From Monosporascus cannonballus (Eukaryota > Ascomycota > Sordariomycetes > Xylariales): DNA of 64,000 nt. The stretch is from assembly GCA_004154925.1 (NCBI GenBank), contig QJNS01000712.1, positions 1 through 64,000 of the forward strand. Direction: 5' to 3'. The position numbers and the translations under genes were made by a program. The notes beneath the pieces were generated by a model. That model did no database searches. It was given only the letters and a program-made list of their open reading frames with translations, and was not told where the DNA came from. This document shows positions 10,236 through 23,059 of the stretch, piece by piece; position 1 is the first letter of the stretch; each line of letters begins with the position of its first letter.

Positions 10236-13200
10236 ACCATCCCCATGCGAATAAGCGGAGATTCTGAACCACGTCCCTCGTAGCAGATAGGGTAGGCGCT
10301 TCTGATGTCGCCGAACTGCGGAGTATAGTCTGCGCAATGTCATGTATTTCAATACCCCGCTGTGCCCTACACGTTTGAATACTAAGTACAGTAATGACTC
10401 CGGTTCTCGTAATCCGCCGCAGTTGAGATCGCCTTGGCATATGTTCGATGACTGTAAAATACCTACGTGATTCAGCCCGGCGAACTTATGCAGTTCCGAA
10501 GCTGATTACTACACACATATAGGATTCCAACTTTCATCCCCTTACTTGTGGGGCCACCATCCTGTGCATCTGTACGTGACTCTGGTGACATTTGGGACCG
10601 CATCTGGGCATCTCGTCCGCGTACCTTACCGTCGGTATTTTAAATTTAGCATCAGGAGGACATACATTACGCACCCCGCAGGAACAAACGCCCCGGTCAC
10701 CTAAAACATGGGGAACAAAGAAAGGAAGAGTTCAGAAGAGCTTCAGCTGGGGGAGAAAATTCTCCCAGCCGAAGCATCTTGTCAGGATCTAATGGACAAT
10801 GCAGTGTTATTCCATCCCCCCCGTCTTCGAGCATGAAGCTTACCTGTCTATCCCGACTAACCACCCCTTCGTCATTTTAGGGGCGGTGATTCCACAAGCG
10901 TACTTCCGCACCCGCGCATCTGTTGCAGAAAGAACCGCCGGAACCCAAAGACGACGGAGAAGTTCAATGCGTGCAACGGTACCTGTGCTGTTCCCGCTAC
11001 CGCCATGCATTGTGCCTCTCTTTCCTGCACACCGCTCCCACAACCCCTCTTCTTGCCGACTCACCCCCAACCCGCGCTGCCGTATATATGTAAGGTGGGC
11101 ACATAATAGAGAGCCGGGATTCCCAATTAGTTGAGGGGAACGACAAGGGCAGCTGCAGCCGTAACCTCGAGATCTATGCCACAAGCATGTGTAACTCGTG
11201 CGAAACACCCGAAACGAAACATTACGTTCGCGAAAAGTTTCATGCGGTCCGGGATGCCGACCTACATCGGGTTTCGAATCAGACTTGATAGATAGATAGA
11301 TAGATGCTAAGGCAGATAGCCAGGGCGAGGAAGAAGAAAGGAAGATATGCAATCACAAGCAGCGGACGTTGCCCTTCCTTTCCGGACGTCGTAGAACCGC
11401 CCCTATCTACCGCGCTACGTCCTTTCCCCTGCCATCCCTTGAAGGTCCACAGTGATATTGATCATCTTATGGAAACTATCTAATCCCCCTTCCCGTGTTA
11501 CCAGGCAAGTAGTAGTTATCGAGCCCGCGCTCAGTTTCGTTCTATCTTCCACGGCTGTGTTACTTCCAAGTACGCTCCGTTCGATGAGACGTCGGAAGTG
11601 GGAAAGGGGGGGGGGGAGGGCCCGGGACAGGGGGAGCTGCATTCTATGTATAATTTTCCAGTAATCGGGTCGACCGAAATGGCAACGCCCATGGATGTGA
11701 CATCCACGCATTGCAGACGGTGTACCGGGTAAATTCGGTCGGTAGGTGGGCACGCGTGGAGGCAACGCAGAACACAGCTTATCTTGCTCGCTCGTGCGCA
11801 AGATCGATGTCGGATGCGCCCCCGGATAAACAGGAACGGTCATGCGGGTTGGGTGGGTTGGCGCCCTGTCTGCCTGTCTGCTTTGTGCGGTAGCTGTGTA
11901 AGTGCGTGCATGCGGGTCCGACGAGACGGGCATCCCAGCCAGTCAGCGCTCCAGTCGCCCGTGTGCTGGCTCAATCTGGATCCTGGCATTGTGTCGCACC
12001 TCCCCCTCCCCTGTCTGCGTGGGTAGTATGCGCCTTTTCTACATGCAGCAGCTTATTTAGGTATTCCTTGGGTGCGGTTAGTTCGGAGTTCGGATCTAGA
12101 TTGTTAGGGTCGACACGTCCCTTCCGTCCTCCTTTCTGCCGTCGAGAAACAGCGGCCGTGCCTGCGGCGATTGGTCCTGGTCGGTGTTGCATTTGGGAGT
12201 CAAGGGGGGGTGGGAAAGGACCGTTTCTCTGGGTGGACGGGTGTGATACCTGCCGGCCAGTTAAGGGGAAGGGGATGGTTGCGACTCCGCCGTTGGAAAA
12301 ATCTGTGACGCAAGGAACGGGTGCATATATGCATGTACGCGTGGAGCCTATCCTCAATGGAGTGCTAGTTACGCCGCCAAGCGCGAGCTACCTAAACCCC
12401 TGAGCCTACCATTGTGAGTAGTAATCAGACAGGAGAGCACTGTGGTTGCGGGTGTACGCGCGTGCAGCTAGACGCTCAGTATTTCGTCTCGAGGGGTAAA
12501 TAGCAAGGCTGACGCAGCATATCGTTTTGCGACCGCGACGGCACAAATTTGTGGAGGCTCATGGACGTTTGGGCTATCCGTCGTCTGGAGAGGGTCGTAT
12601 CCAGATAAAGCACCCAGGGTGGGTGGGACGGATATACGATCGACGCATACCGAAGCGTCAACGTGAAGGATTCTTGATGTTACGAAAGTCATGTAGCGCT
12701 GTCGCGGGGCCCCATTCTGCCTGGAGGAAGAGAAAAAAGCACTTGAAGTTGGAATGCTGTGCGACGTGATGCGATGCGATGCACGCAGGGAGAGATTCGG
12801 GTGGAGTCTATGTTTACCAACGGGTGCAGTGTAGCATTGAGGAGGCTTTCCGAAGTAGGAAAGAGAGAAGACGTAGGGTTTCTTTTTTGGCGTAGTCACA
12901 CTGATTCTGAGAACTGCAGACGCCCTTTCTGTTCGGGGCTCAGACTCTGCTCAGTCAGCCTCCGGAGTCAACTCGGGACGGCGGCTTGGCTTGCCCCTGG
13001 ACAGGCCGTGCAACAGGTCTTCGTGGGTCTTCAGGTACTTGCACGCGCTCCGGTCGGCCGGCATTCGCATATATACGCAGGCCATGCTTGGCCTACAGCG
13101 CCATGAACTCGTTGTGGAAGTAGTCATATATCAACTAGCAAAATATATGAATAGTAATCGATAAGCAAGACAAGCCTGGGGCTTAAATAGGACTATATAC

Positions 13201-13654
13201 TTTTTCCCCATGGTAAAAAAAAGATACATCCGATAGTAAGCCGCGCCGGGTATCTCCGCTGTTGTTACGATACACCTGACAGTTTGGCGCACGTGGGTAT
13301 CTAAGTGGCCGTAATATCATACAATGAGAAAATAGGAGGAAAGGGAGTAGCGACGATAAAAAGGTTAAGACTGAAACATGGCTGAAGCCGACGTAGGATG
13401 AGAAAAGGCGGAGAGTTCGACCGAATTGGAGCCTACCAAATTTCGGTTACACAATATGATAAAAGTATCTGAATGTGCAGACGATAGTTACGCAATAATC
13501 ATCCGTAAGCCGTCCGTGAACCGTCGTCCAAGACGGTATGCGAGATGGGTGATGAGCGAATCGGAACATGATATAGGGAAAAGGGCAACCATGGCCGGGC
13601 CAAGTAAGGGGTCGTTTAGGCCTCTAATGCAGGGATAGCGCATGTACGCCGTGT
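10236..13654. other. intergenic region without recognisable gene
   Basis: About 3.4 kb. Open frames of 100-170 codons occur on both strands (for example 10840-11352 and 11415-11933, minus), but none has a domain, codon pattern or splice structure that I can support. The region holds a small GATA microsatellite and a G-run near 11607. Confidence 0.4.
11287..11305 (+). repeat. GATA tetranucleotide microsatellite
   Basis: Four GATA units followed by GAT in a non-coding stretch. It is simple sequence and likely length-variable between strains. Confidence 0.9.
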
Positions 13655-15983
13655 TCATTCCGGTTTGAACACTGCCGCACTAAGAAATATGTCGCCTTCG
13701 CCGCTGGCCAATTCCTTCGCGGGCGGTGAAGTTGCGCGGGGACTCGCAGGCTGACTCTTAATAGTTGTGGTTTTGGGGCCACCACTGAGAACATCGTGGC
13801 TATGGGCGCGGTGCAGCTCCCTTCGCCTCTCCTCGTCGGTTGGAGGATGTGTTTTTAACTGTGGGCTAGCATGGCCACCTTCATTTAGGTTAGTAAATTC
13901 GTTCTCGACATCAGCGAGAAGAGCATAAAGATCGCTATCGGCATAAATGCGAATGCTTTCCATCCGCTTAAGTACGGATTCCTCCTCCGGGTTTTCACTC
14001 GAGTATTTCGAATCGGTGCTCTCCCCTTCTTCGGCCGGAAGTTCGGGGATAACCGAAGGGACACGAGCAACGACCCTTTGAGGAGACGATGAGGGGGATT
14101 CGGCATCGAAGAACGTGCCCATCTTCGTTGGGCTTTGTGGCGGCGTCGATAGATCTGAGGCCGCGCTGGGTCGGTGTACTCCTATCGTCTTCTGAAGCGG
14201 CGTGCCGACTGCGGTATCGTCGTTATTTGCACTGTTGGGAAGCGTAGCTGCGGCGGCAACGTGTTCGAGCAGTTTCTGTCTTACACGAGTGCGGCGGTTT
14301 TCGGCCTGTTCCAACTTGTTGACCCAGTCGTCGATGGAAGCATCTAGTTCGGCCAAGGCCTCCTCTTGCTTCAGCATCGATTCATAGCTAAATTTGGCTA
14401 CTCGCGCAGATCGAAGGTACTGGCAGATACGTGAATGAAGGTTGCGACGGCCGGCACGGAGGGACATGTAAGTACGGCGTAGATACTCAGTCCGGTTGTC
14501 TAGATATCGGAGTTCCTGTGGAGAGTTAGACGGTGTGATCCTGAGGTGGATATAGGATACTCGCCTTGGACAGATCATCAACGTCCTCCCTTCTGAGGAC
14601 ATCAAACCTCGATGTCTGGCCCCTAGCCTGTCTCTGCAGATAGCTAATTTCTGCCTGGTCTATTTTCGACACTGCCTCGCTTGGTTTCCAACCCTGCGGT
14701 AGGGTCTCGAAGGCGCGTCGTTCGACGCTCATGCTTCGTTTTGACCCGTTGCTGCCATCACATCGTCTCCGTGAGCGACCACAATCCATGATGCTTCCTG
14801 ACTCCGACTTCCCCCGTTTATGTGACAGAGTCGGAAGACTTTGCGCACTATGCAACGTCACTGGCCCATTTCCTGACTGGTGATCCAACTCCACTTTCGG
14901 GCTGGACTTCACATCAGCGGTCGGATGAGACGCCGTATCGGGGCTGGGGGTGGTGGACTTCTCCCAAGGCCGCGGAGAACCTCGGGATTCCGCGGGCGCT
15001 GAGATGGGGGTAGGGAGGGTTGATGAGGTTAAAGCAGTCGTTGCAGATCTTGGCGTTGAAGTAGGGAGTGAGCCTGGCATCGGAGTAAATGGCGTAAAAG
15101 GCGTGCGTGTTTTGGGCGAGTCTTCAGGCTTAGTTGCAAGGCTTTGAGAATCCTGAGACGCTTTGCTAGACTTGAGCCGGTTTATAGATATCTTCCTATT
15201 TAACTGCGGAAGGGAAGTTGGCTGCTTGGGGATCACCAGAGGAGTTAGGTCTTTAGGAGACAGGGGTTGCCTTGAAGCATTACTTGCTGGGGCACGATCC
15301 TGCCGGAAGGCGGAGACGGGCGCTGCAATGTGCGTGGCGACGTTGTCTTCCTTGGACGCCTGATGAATAGTCCTCAAAGTTGCCAAATGACGGTACCGGG
15401 TGCTCTGCACTGGCGAACTTATGGAGCGTTCGTGTAGCGCTGGACGGCCGGGAATCGTTGCTAAGACATGTCAGTGTGCCTTCGTGATGAATAGCATGTT
15501 GCGTTACTGACGGGAGTCCATAGCAACTTCTTGTACCGTAGTCATGGGGCCCAGCTCTGGTACGCTGACCTTCCTCCTTCTGTTTAAGTTGTGCTCCTTG
15601 ATGCGCTGCCGAAGGTTGTTTGTTATCGAAGTTTGCTCTGACTTCTCCGGAGTCTGCCCCATGGCTACCGAGGAGGGTTGCTCCGGCTCAAGTTGCTTCC
15701 CACAGGCAATAGGAGCAGGCAGCTGTCTGTCCTTGGGGAACAGTTGATATCTCCGAGTATCTGGTTGGGCCATCCTCCAAGCGTGCGGCTTCTTTTCGTC
15801 CAAAGAATTTGTCGATACTAACTGTACAAAAGGACGGAGATGAGCGGTGGCATCTAACCTAACGAATTGGGCGTTTCTTACCGATTCAGTAGAGGCACCG
15901 GGGAAAACAAAATTTTGAAGACGACTCCAAGTAGGAAGAGATTCTCCCTCAGAATCGAGCATACAGGTGGCGATATGTGCCAT
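13655..15983 (-). CDS. Uds1-domain (up-regulated during septation) protein
   Basis: Four exons give 722 residues, in transcript order 15983-15882, 15821-15512, 15460-14565 and 14515-13655. The middle of the protein, about residues 410-510, matches the Uds1 domain (PF15456), a fungal family named for up-regulation during septation. It reads FDVLRREDVDDLSK, then ELRYLDNRTEYLRRTYMSLR, then GRRNLHSRICQYLRS, followed by a helical stretch (EEALAELDASIDDWVNKLEQ) likely to be a coiled coil. Both flanks are Ser/Pro/Thr-rich, basic and disordered, as usual for this family. Intron 1 is 60 nt with no stop and would be read as coding. Intron 3 is 49 nt, splits the Uds1 domain between DDLSK and ELRYL, and has a GC donor (AAG|GCGAGT) with a CTAAC branch site; no in-phase GT donor fits there. 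The molecular role is not known to me; a link to septa or hyphal tips is inferred from the family name. Confidence 0.82.
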
Positions 15984-18900
15984 CTGGACCTGAGGAGCTC
16001 GAGCGTAGGTGGGGGCAACGAGCAGCAGAAACTTCCCTGGCTATAAGTGATATCAGGATGGTAAAATGTGACGGCCAAGCCAATATATATGAGCACTAGT
16101 ATACGAATGCCTCGGAGTTAATGGTAGTGATATAGGGCAAGGTCGGTCTTGTCTCCTTTGACGAAAGCCAGACGCGGATACTTAGGTGTGGACCCTGCAA
16201 AGCATAACGAGTGGTATATAGGCAAAACCAAACATGAGAAGCACCAGTAATGAATGCTTGAGCGCAGCCACCGACTCGGCGTGGTAAAGAAGCTGCCTGC
16301 GTGAAATATGCCAGAGGCCGAGTGAAGGCAGGAGGCAATGTGACCTCCTTAAGCATGCGAGACGAGGCGCTGTATGTCATCAGGGTGTCACAGTCTGTAC
16401 ACGCATTCAAGTGCCTTGGCTCGCCTCTCGCGTAGGAGAAAAGACTAAAAACGGCTATCATGATGCCAGAGTTCGGATCGAAGCGACCGTGTGCTTGGAC
16501 ATCGAACCCATGTCGCAATACATGTTTCTAGGACACTAGTCTTGCCCGTTCCTGGCAGGGGCTCCCAAGACGGCGCCTTGGGGAGGATCCATTCTGCTGC
16601 AGGTTCAAGCGAAGTTGAAACAGCTTGACACCCCTGTCAAGACCCCACACTGCGATGCCGTCTAGCCGAATTGAGGATCTCACGCCTTGCAGTTTCTACG
16701 TTTTCCCTGCTTCGGAAAGGGGACTCTGAATCAATGTTCGTGGCTTGAAACAAGATATTCCTTTAGTGAGAGTAATATCAGTGTGAAACTTCTGGCTCAT
16801 ACGAAGAAGCGGCGATAGCACATACTTCAGAACTGCATCATCTATAAGAGTACAGTCTCTGCCAAGGGTGATCCTAGATGCGCAGCCATAGAGATTTTAG
16901 AATGTTCTTGGAAAAGCTACTTCTGCTTGGCAAACCGCGTGATGTTCTAGCTTAACGGATGTTTCTTGTCTCGCCGAACGCTGGTAGGAGGCAGACTTTG
17001 TACCCTCGTGATGCTGTGACCCAGCCCGAGGGAATACCTAATGAAGTAAGGACGCATATGAAGGACTACCTACATACTTTAGGCAGTGGCCGGTCAATGG
17101 TTCTGTTACGTCGAAGTCGAACTGTAGGCGAGGGAGCTCTATCGCAGACTGATAACACGACGTTGTGATATGATGACACCGCATATTGCGGCTTGCAGAT
17201 GGCTGTCTGATGACGCTGAACATGGCTTGGAAAAGTACGGAGCAAAAATGCTGGGTGGTTTTGCTGATCTGTGTTAGAGTTCGCAGAATGCGAGACAGGA
17301 GACAGGAGTAGCCGGGCTTTAGTGTGATTAGGGACCCCCACACGGTAGGGACAACACAATAGCTGCTGCAACGATATCATCATCAGCCACATGTAATTCC
17401 GGCACCACGTCCACCGCCATGTCTGATGACACGAAGCATGGCCGCCTGTGTAAGCCCCGATGAGGGTGGATGATCGCTCTCCTTCGGCAAATTTCGCAGA
17501 AGCTCATCGTCGAGTGAGGCCATCGTCGATCTCCATGACCATTATACTATGTAGCTTCGAAGGTCATTACCCTGAACTTGCCGCTTGGCGGGATACATGG
17601 GTCGAACTTTATGCGGTGGGGACCCATGACCAAGATCCGTGGGGAAGCTGTCAGGTACAGAATTATTAATACAGTGGAAAAAGGGACAGTGCGTATGGTC
17701 CTATCTCACAAGCGATGCAAAGCTGTAGTTTCTATCATTACCCTTTGGATGGTTACTAAGGGACGAAATATTCCACTAACTCCGTACGGCTTACTTGGGT
17801 ATCTAGTGGGCGCCATGGTTGGGAACGCCTTTTGAATCGTTATTCTGACCATACTAAACGCTCTTTAGCAACGCCACCGATAACCATTGGTACCGGTTAA
17901 AATTCAGCCGCACCAAGTAACTAAGGGCCCTTCAACTTTTAGCGTAGCTTTGGGAGCTGCGGCTGTCGCTTCGGTTAAGGTTAGTGCTAAAGTCAGGGTC
18001 AGTGTTAGACAGTTAACGTTAGAACTAGGCACCGGGGAATTTAGGAGATCCACGGTCACGTGACAGGGGCCTGGGAGACAGACTTACACGAATGTTAGGG
18101 GCCAGCAAGTCCTTTGAGGCAGGGACCTACAACAACAAGACTCCAATACAAGACCCATGACTGGCACGACGAAAGACCGTTTAGTTAGGTGTATGCCTTA
18201 ATATTTATAGTAGCGATGATAGTGACAATAATGGCAGTTGGTAATAATGGCATTGTGGCAGTTATTCCAGCCCTAGTATTTTTGATGCGCTCAGTCAATA
18301 TGGGGCAATGGAAAATTGTTGGTAAGGTTGCCAAAAAAGCGTTTAGTATGGTTGAAATAACAATTCAAGACAGGGCACCTCATTGGAGTGATAAGCAGGT
18401 ATTGCATGAACGATACTCTCAAAGCTTAACTCCGGTTTCTACTCGCTTTTTTGGATGAGAGCTACGTACAAGTGCAACCCTTTATAATAGACGTCCAGTC
18501 AGCCTGGAGGCTAGAAGACGATACCTGCACTAGGGGGCTGGGCCATAGGACGAACCAACTGAGGCACGTGGCGGAAATCATCCTCTTCGTTCGATCTTGT
18601 AAGGTGGCTGGTCTTATCTCGTCCTAGATGTTAATGCTCGAAGTTTCTAATCGTGTAGTGGCAACTACAAACAAACCTGACGCTTGCTCATGGGACCCTT
18701 TTCCTTTTCAGGAGAGAAAACATGTGCGGCCGTGGACATTATCACGCCTGTTAAGAAATCCACGTCGACCTGAGCTCTGAATCGAGGTTCAATATTGCAA
18801 CTCAATGAGCTTCGGGAATACCGACAACCGGGTATAAACAGACCTTACAACGAGTATATAAGGGTTGATGAAACATTATGCACTACAAATCGATATGTAT

Positions 18901-21900
18901 CAACATATAGTTCATGGTTGAACGCATGGAAGATCTCTCCCAGTCTCCACTGTGCATAGCAGACCAAAATTATCTAATAAGAAATCAGCGCATCCACTGC
19001 CTTCCTAGTTCCAATTACGATAATCCCTGCCCCGCAGACGACGGTTACCCACCGATATGCTTGATATACGGAGAACCGATGCAATGTGATGATGCCCCCG
19101 ATATTTCTGAAAGTACATAAACGCACAGAACCCATGTCTTGTCATCGTACTAGCTTGAGTCTAGTCACCATCCGATGCGATTATCTTGTGCGAGTTTGGA
19201 TGTAGATCCTCTACGCACCCGCAGTTTGTAGATCCCCGTCAGATCAGCCCCATATAATAAGGAAATATCGACGAGGCACCCCCCGCATGGTTCGCGTATA
19301 CAAGCCCCTGATGAGTTCCTCACAGTCAGAAGCCCCCGTCGTGTTTCTGCAGGTACAGCACCCGGGGCACCTATCAGCATTGATCCGCATCTCACGAAGA
19401 GCCCAGCCACCACCCCTCGGCACATGAGTTTCTCCCACAGGTTCGACTCGTCATTGGACGTTTTAGAACATGACCAACAGGTGAATCCTGCCCAAGTCTC
19501 TCGAATCCTGGATCCTCCATACGTATATATGTCACATACAGCCGTTTTTTTTTTCTGTCACGTCAAAGCAACTCTCTCCCATGCACGGCTAAACGGCGAC
19601 GACTGATGATTGGTAGGCGCTGCCTGCAGTTGTATGCACGCATTGGTAAACGGGGCTCGCTCTTGATGCAGGTGGTGCACGGAGGGGTCACGTTCGACTC
19701 TCGCGATTCGTTGACCAAGCCGATCTCGAACCTCCCGCGTGCATACATGATGCGGGCAAGCCAATGGTATCGAATCGCTGGCAAGCTGCCATGAAACCCA
19801 GATTAATCTGGAGAATATGGGGAAGCAGTGACCTCCAGCATGCAGCGCCGACGTGGTGGCCGACCTAGCAGCATACGGAAGAAGACCATGTCGGCGCTCG
19901 AGGCACCGCGTCTGCGGAGTTGCATCTGCTTGAACCTTTTAGTACGTATGTATGTGATGCAAAAGGATGATCTGCAGGCCTGGATTCTTCCACGCTACCT
20001 AGCGAAGTCACGGGCATGTTACAGTTACTAGTAGGTATCTACAAGCTGGGCGCATATTTTCGAAAAGGAACATAAAAACCGCTAGGCGAAAGGTTGCCGA
20101 ACGCTTTGACCTTTTTTTATAGCAAGGATGTCGATGAGAGCTTCCTACAGATAACAACGTAACCGCAAGCGAGTACTGTATGGCCGGGACGCCTTGACGG
20201 AGTGAGGTTCGGAGCCTATCTCCATTGTCCCTTTACATCCAAGAGCAATATTACCAAATCACCCATCCCACAAATGCAGAAAGGCAGCCCATAGCTCGGA
20301 AGTGAAGGAATGCGTGTCTACTGGAATCCATCTCAGACATATTAGCCAAGGGCGGCCACCAACTCCAAAATTATCCTACAGTATACCGGCGTGATAATTT
20401 GGGTGGAAGCGCTATCAGCGTGGGTTTCTGTGGATAGGAGTTGAAGGCATATCTCGGTTAAGCGGATCTGTGGGCGCCTCGTGAGCCGTGCTGGCCCGGA
20501 GCTAAAATAGTACGCCGAAGCACATGGACGATTGCACGCACTAGCAAAGAATAGGCATCATGGCCGAGGTTCCACGAGTCCGTGCACCAAAAGCCTGGTA
20601 ACGAAAGCTTCCCCTCTTCTCCTCAATAGTAAATGCTTAGCAGTTACTGGCATGTGGATTCTTTGATAGATGCTTCCGAAATCGGGCTTTTATTGACGAA
20701 TCAAAGTATGCGAATCCGGTATTTATGGAACGCATATCCATTCTAGGCTAGCGCTGCAGCCGCTCCCCTTGCTACTTGAGACTAGTTGGCACCCGGACAG
20801 ATGAGTCAGAAATTCAGTATAGTGATAGCGTTAGACCTGACGCTAAAGGGTACATGGCGGCGATGTTAATACTATCATAAGGGTAAGTTAACGTCCCAGC
20901 CAGGTATTCATTGTTATTAACTTTAAAATAAACATTATTGTCCAAATTCTGGTTCTACAGAGAGCTTCTGTGAATGAAAACCTCAATATAGTGTTAGCGT
21001 AGGATCAGCGAGGGGTACTTGACAGGGATGTTAAAATTCGGCCTTTTACTCAGTATTCAGCCTGATACTGTACTAGTAGCTCCTGCTCCTAACTACCAAT
21101 AGGATGAGCAGCCGAGTTGGTTGCGAGGGCTCCAGAACCGCTAGGAAGGTTCGGGCCATGAGCTTTCGTCCTCCGCCACAGCTGAGCACTGTGGTAATTA
21201 GTCGGCATGTTTTCCTGTATTTCAGACAGGCCGTCCTAAGCAACAGGTAGTACTGGCTGGCAAGCCTACTGATGCACGCTGTCTAGGGGCTTGTTGCCAC
21301 AGCTTTTTTAGGGCATATACGGGCCACCTCGGGTACTGTACGGTACTGTGCTTTGTGGCTTTCTGTGGCGCGATCTGGTGGTAGACCGAAACTTTTGGCC
21401 CGAACCTTTGTAATTTATGATTACTTGCATCCAAGCCAGCTAGATTAGTTGACACGTGGAGCCGTCGCAAAGTGCGTTACCAGAGCTCTAATAAAAGATC
21501 CGGTAGGCTAGATTGCAAGCGCCGCTGGACCAGGGTCTGAAATCGGAAGCAAAAGGCCATATGTGTCAAGGTAGGGGTAGCAGGGTCACGAAACTCTAAA
21601 AATTACGTGCTCCTCGCCTGAACTTCTGGGGACGGTGACCTTCGGTCAAGATTTGTCAGCTTTTTTTTAGTGTTTCTAGGTACCCGTGTTTCAAACAAGA
21701 TTAGAAACAATAAACGCATCGCTCATGCAACACAACATGTACTTTTGTCCATTCATCGGGGCTGATGATCCATTATCCCATGCGTTGTTTGATTTTGTCA
21801 ATAAGAGAGGTAACAAACCCGCATCTTGGTTGACGGTAGGTATCAAGCTGGCGAGTAATATAAGGGGCTTAGGCTAATGCTTTATGGAATCGCCATCATG

Positions 21901-23059
21901 TCAACAATAAGTCTCGACACTCAACTCTACATGCTGTTCACCTGGAGAGCCTGGATCGTCACAGCAAGCAAGTCTCGAATATACCGCCAAGGGAAAGATC
22001 TGGACCAGGGGATGGAGTCGGCGTCTCTGGCGGCGTTACGAACCCCTTTAGTACATAGCCATAGTGATGATCGTTGCAGCACTCCACCTCGCACGAAAGA
22101 ACTTGAGATGAGCCTTTCCCTCCGCCGGGAGAGCACAGGTTTCTTCGGAGCCCGTGTTGGGTGCTGTCATCGCAGTGCAAACCTCCTGGCCGAACATGGC
22201 GGCAGCGTGGCGTAAGAACGCCGGGCGGAAGCCCCACCCGCATCGCTGCCAGCAGTCAATTCGCCCTGCTTCAAGCGAGACAGCCCGTCGAACATGCCCC
22301 CAACCCAGCAGTCTGGTACGAGGTCGGCAATGTTGGCCGTCGACCAGCACCTGATGGATCCAGAGGAGCTTCCGCTAAGGTTCTGCGGGGGGCGAGCTAT
22401 CCAGCTTCGAGATAGACAAGTAATTAAAATATCAGCCCTAAGGATGTTCTCCGGAAGCGAAGACGTCGAGAAGGTCGTTTCAAACATCTGGGCAGCTGAC
22501 TATGTTCTTAGTCAGAACCTTCTAGCACTGGTTTTATCGATTCGCGAACCAGCCACCGGTTTCCCCGGAAGCGGTGGCGCGCCTGGCCTGTCTCCACACG
22601 CGAGCGTCCCAATGTGACAGATATCTTTGCAACAACCTGGATCTGGTATAGACGAGGTGAATTGCTGTTCAACTCGGAGACAACAAAAGTCTCCCCCCGG
22701 TTTGGAGTAAATTAAAGAAAAGAGGAGCACCAGATGGACGGCCAGAGCATCGGTTAAACCGTGTTTATTCCTTTTCTCAATTAGCTTGCACGGTACACAC
22801 ACCTCCATCGAGGAGTAGTAACACCGTGAACGTCATCCTCGTAATCCATGCCACCCCTCCAGATCTGAAGTTGTGGCTGATCTACGTTTTGAAAACATCT
22901 GGCTGTTATTGTGGGAGTGGCGGCTACTAGCGTTAAGCGGTTATATGTCAGCTGGGCCCATATTTTCTCGAGTGCGCTATCAAAGTAGGATCATCTAGCG
23001 CATTTTGGAAAGGAACTTGGATTGGCCACACATCATCCACGCTCTCACGATTCAGCCCG
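15984..23059. other. seven-kilobase stretch with no recognisable gene
   Basis: This is the longest non-repetitive gene-free interval in the window. Base composition is mixed rather than strongly AT-rich, so it is not a heavily RIP-mutated block. Two places look faintly like relics. 18189-18458 (plus) is an AT-richer frame whose first half is hydrophobic (ALIFIVAMIVTIMAV). 21686-22250 (plus) shows hydrophobic runs split over different frames (AIVMIVAALHLARKN, PVLGAVIAVQTSWPNM), as a decayed membrane-protein gene might. Neither can be named, and no intact open frame or intron set joins them. The right end must hold the promoter of the aminopeptidase gene. Confidence 0.4.

Noticed and set aside
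10840..11933. Two minus-strand ORFs of about 170 codons
   Set aside because: Composition is Arg/Ser/Pro-rich without motif, start contexts are poor, and a microsatellite and a G-run interrupt the region; probably chance frames.
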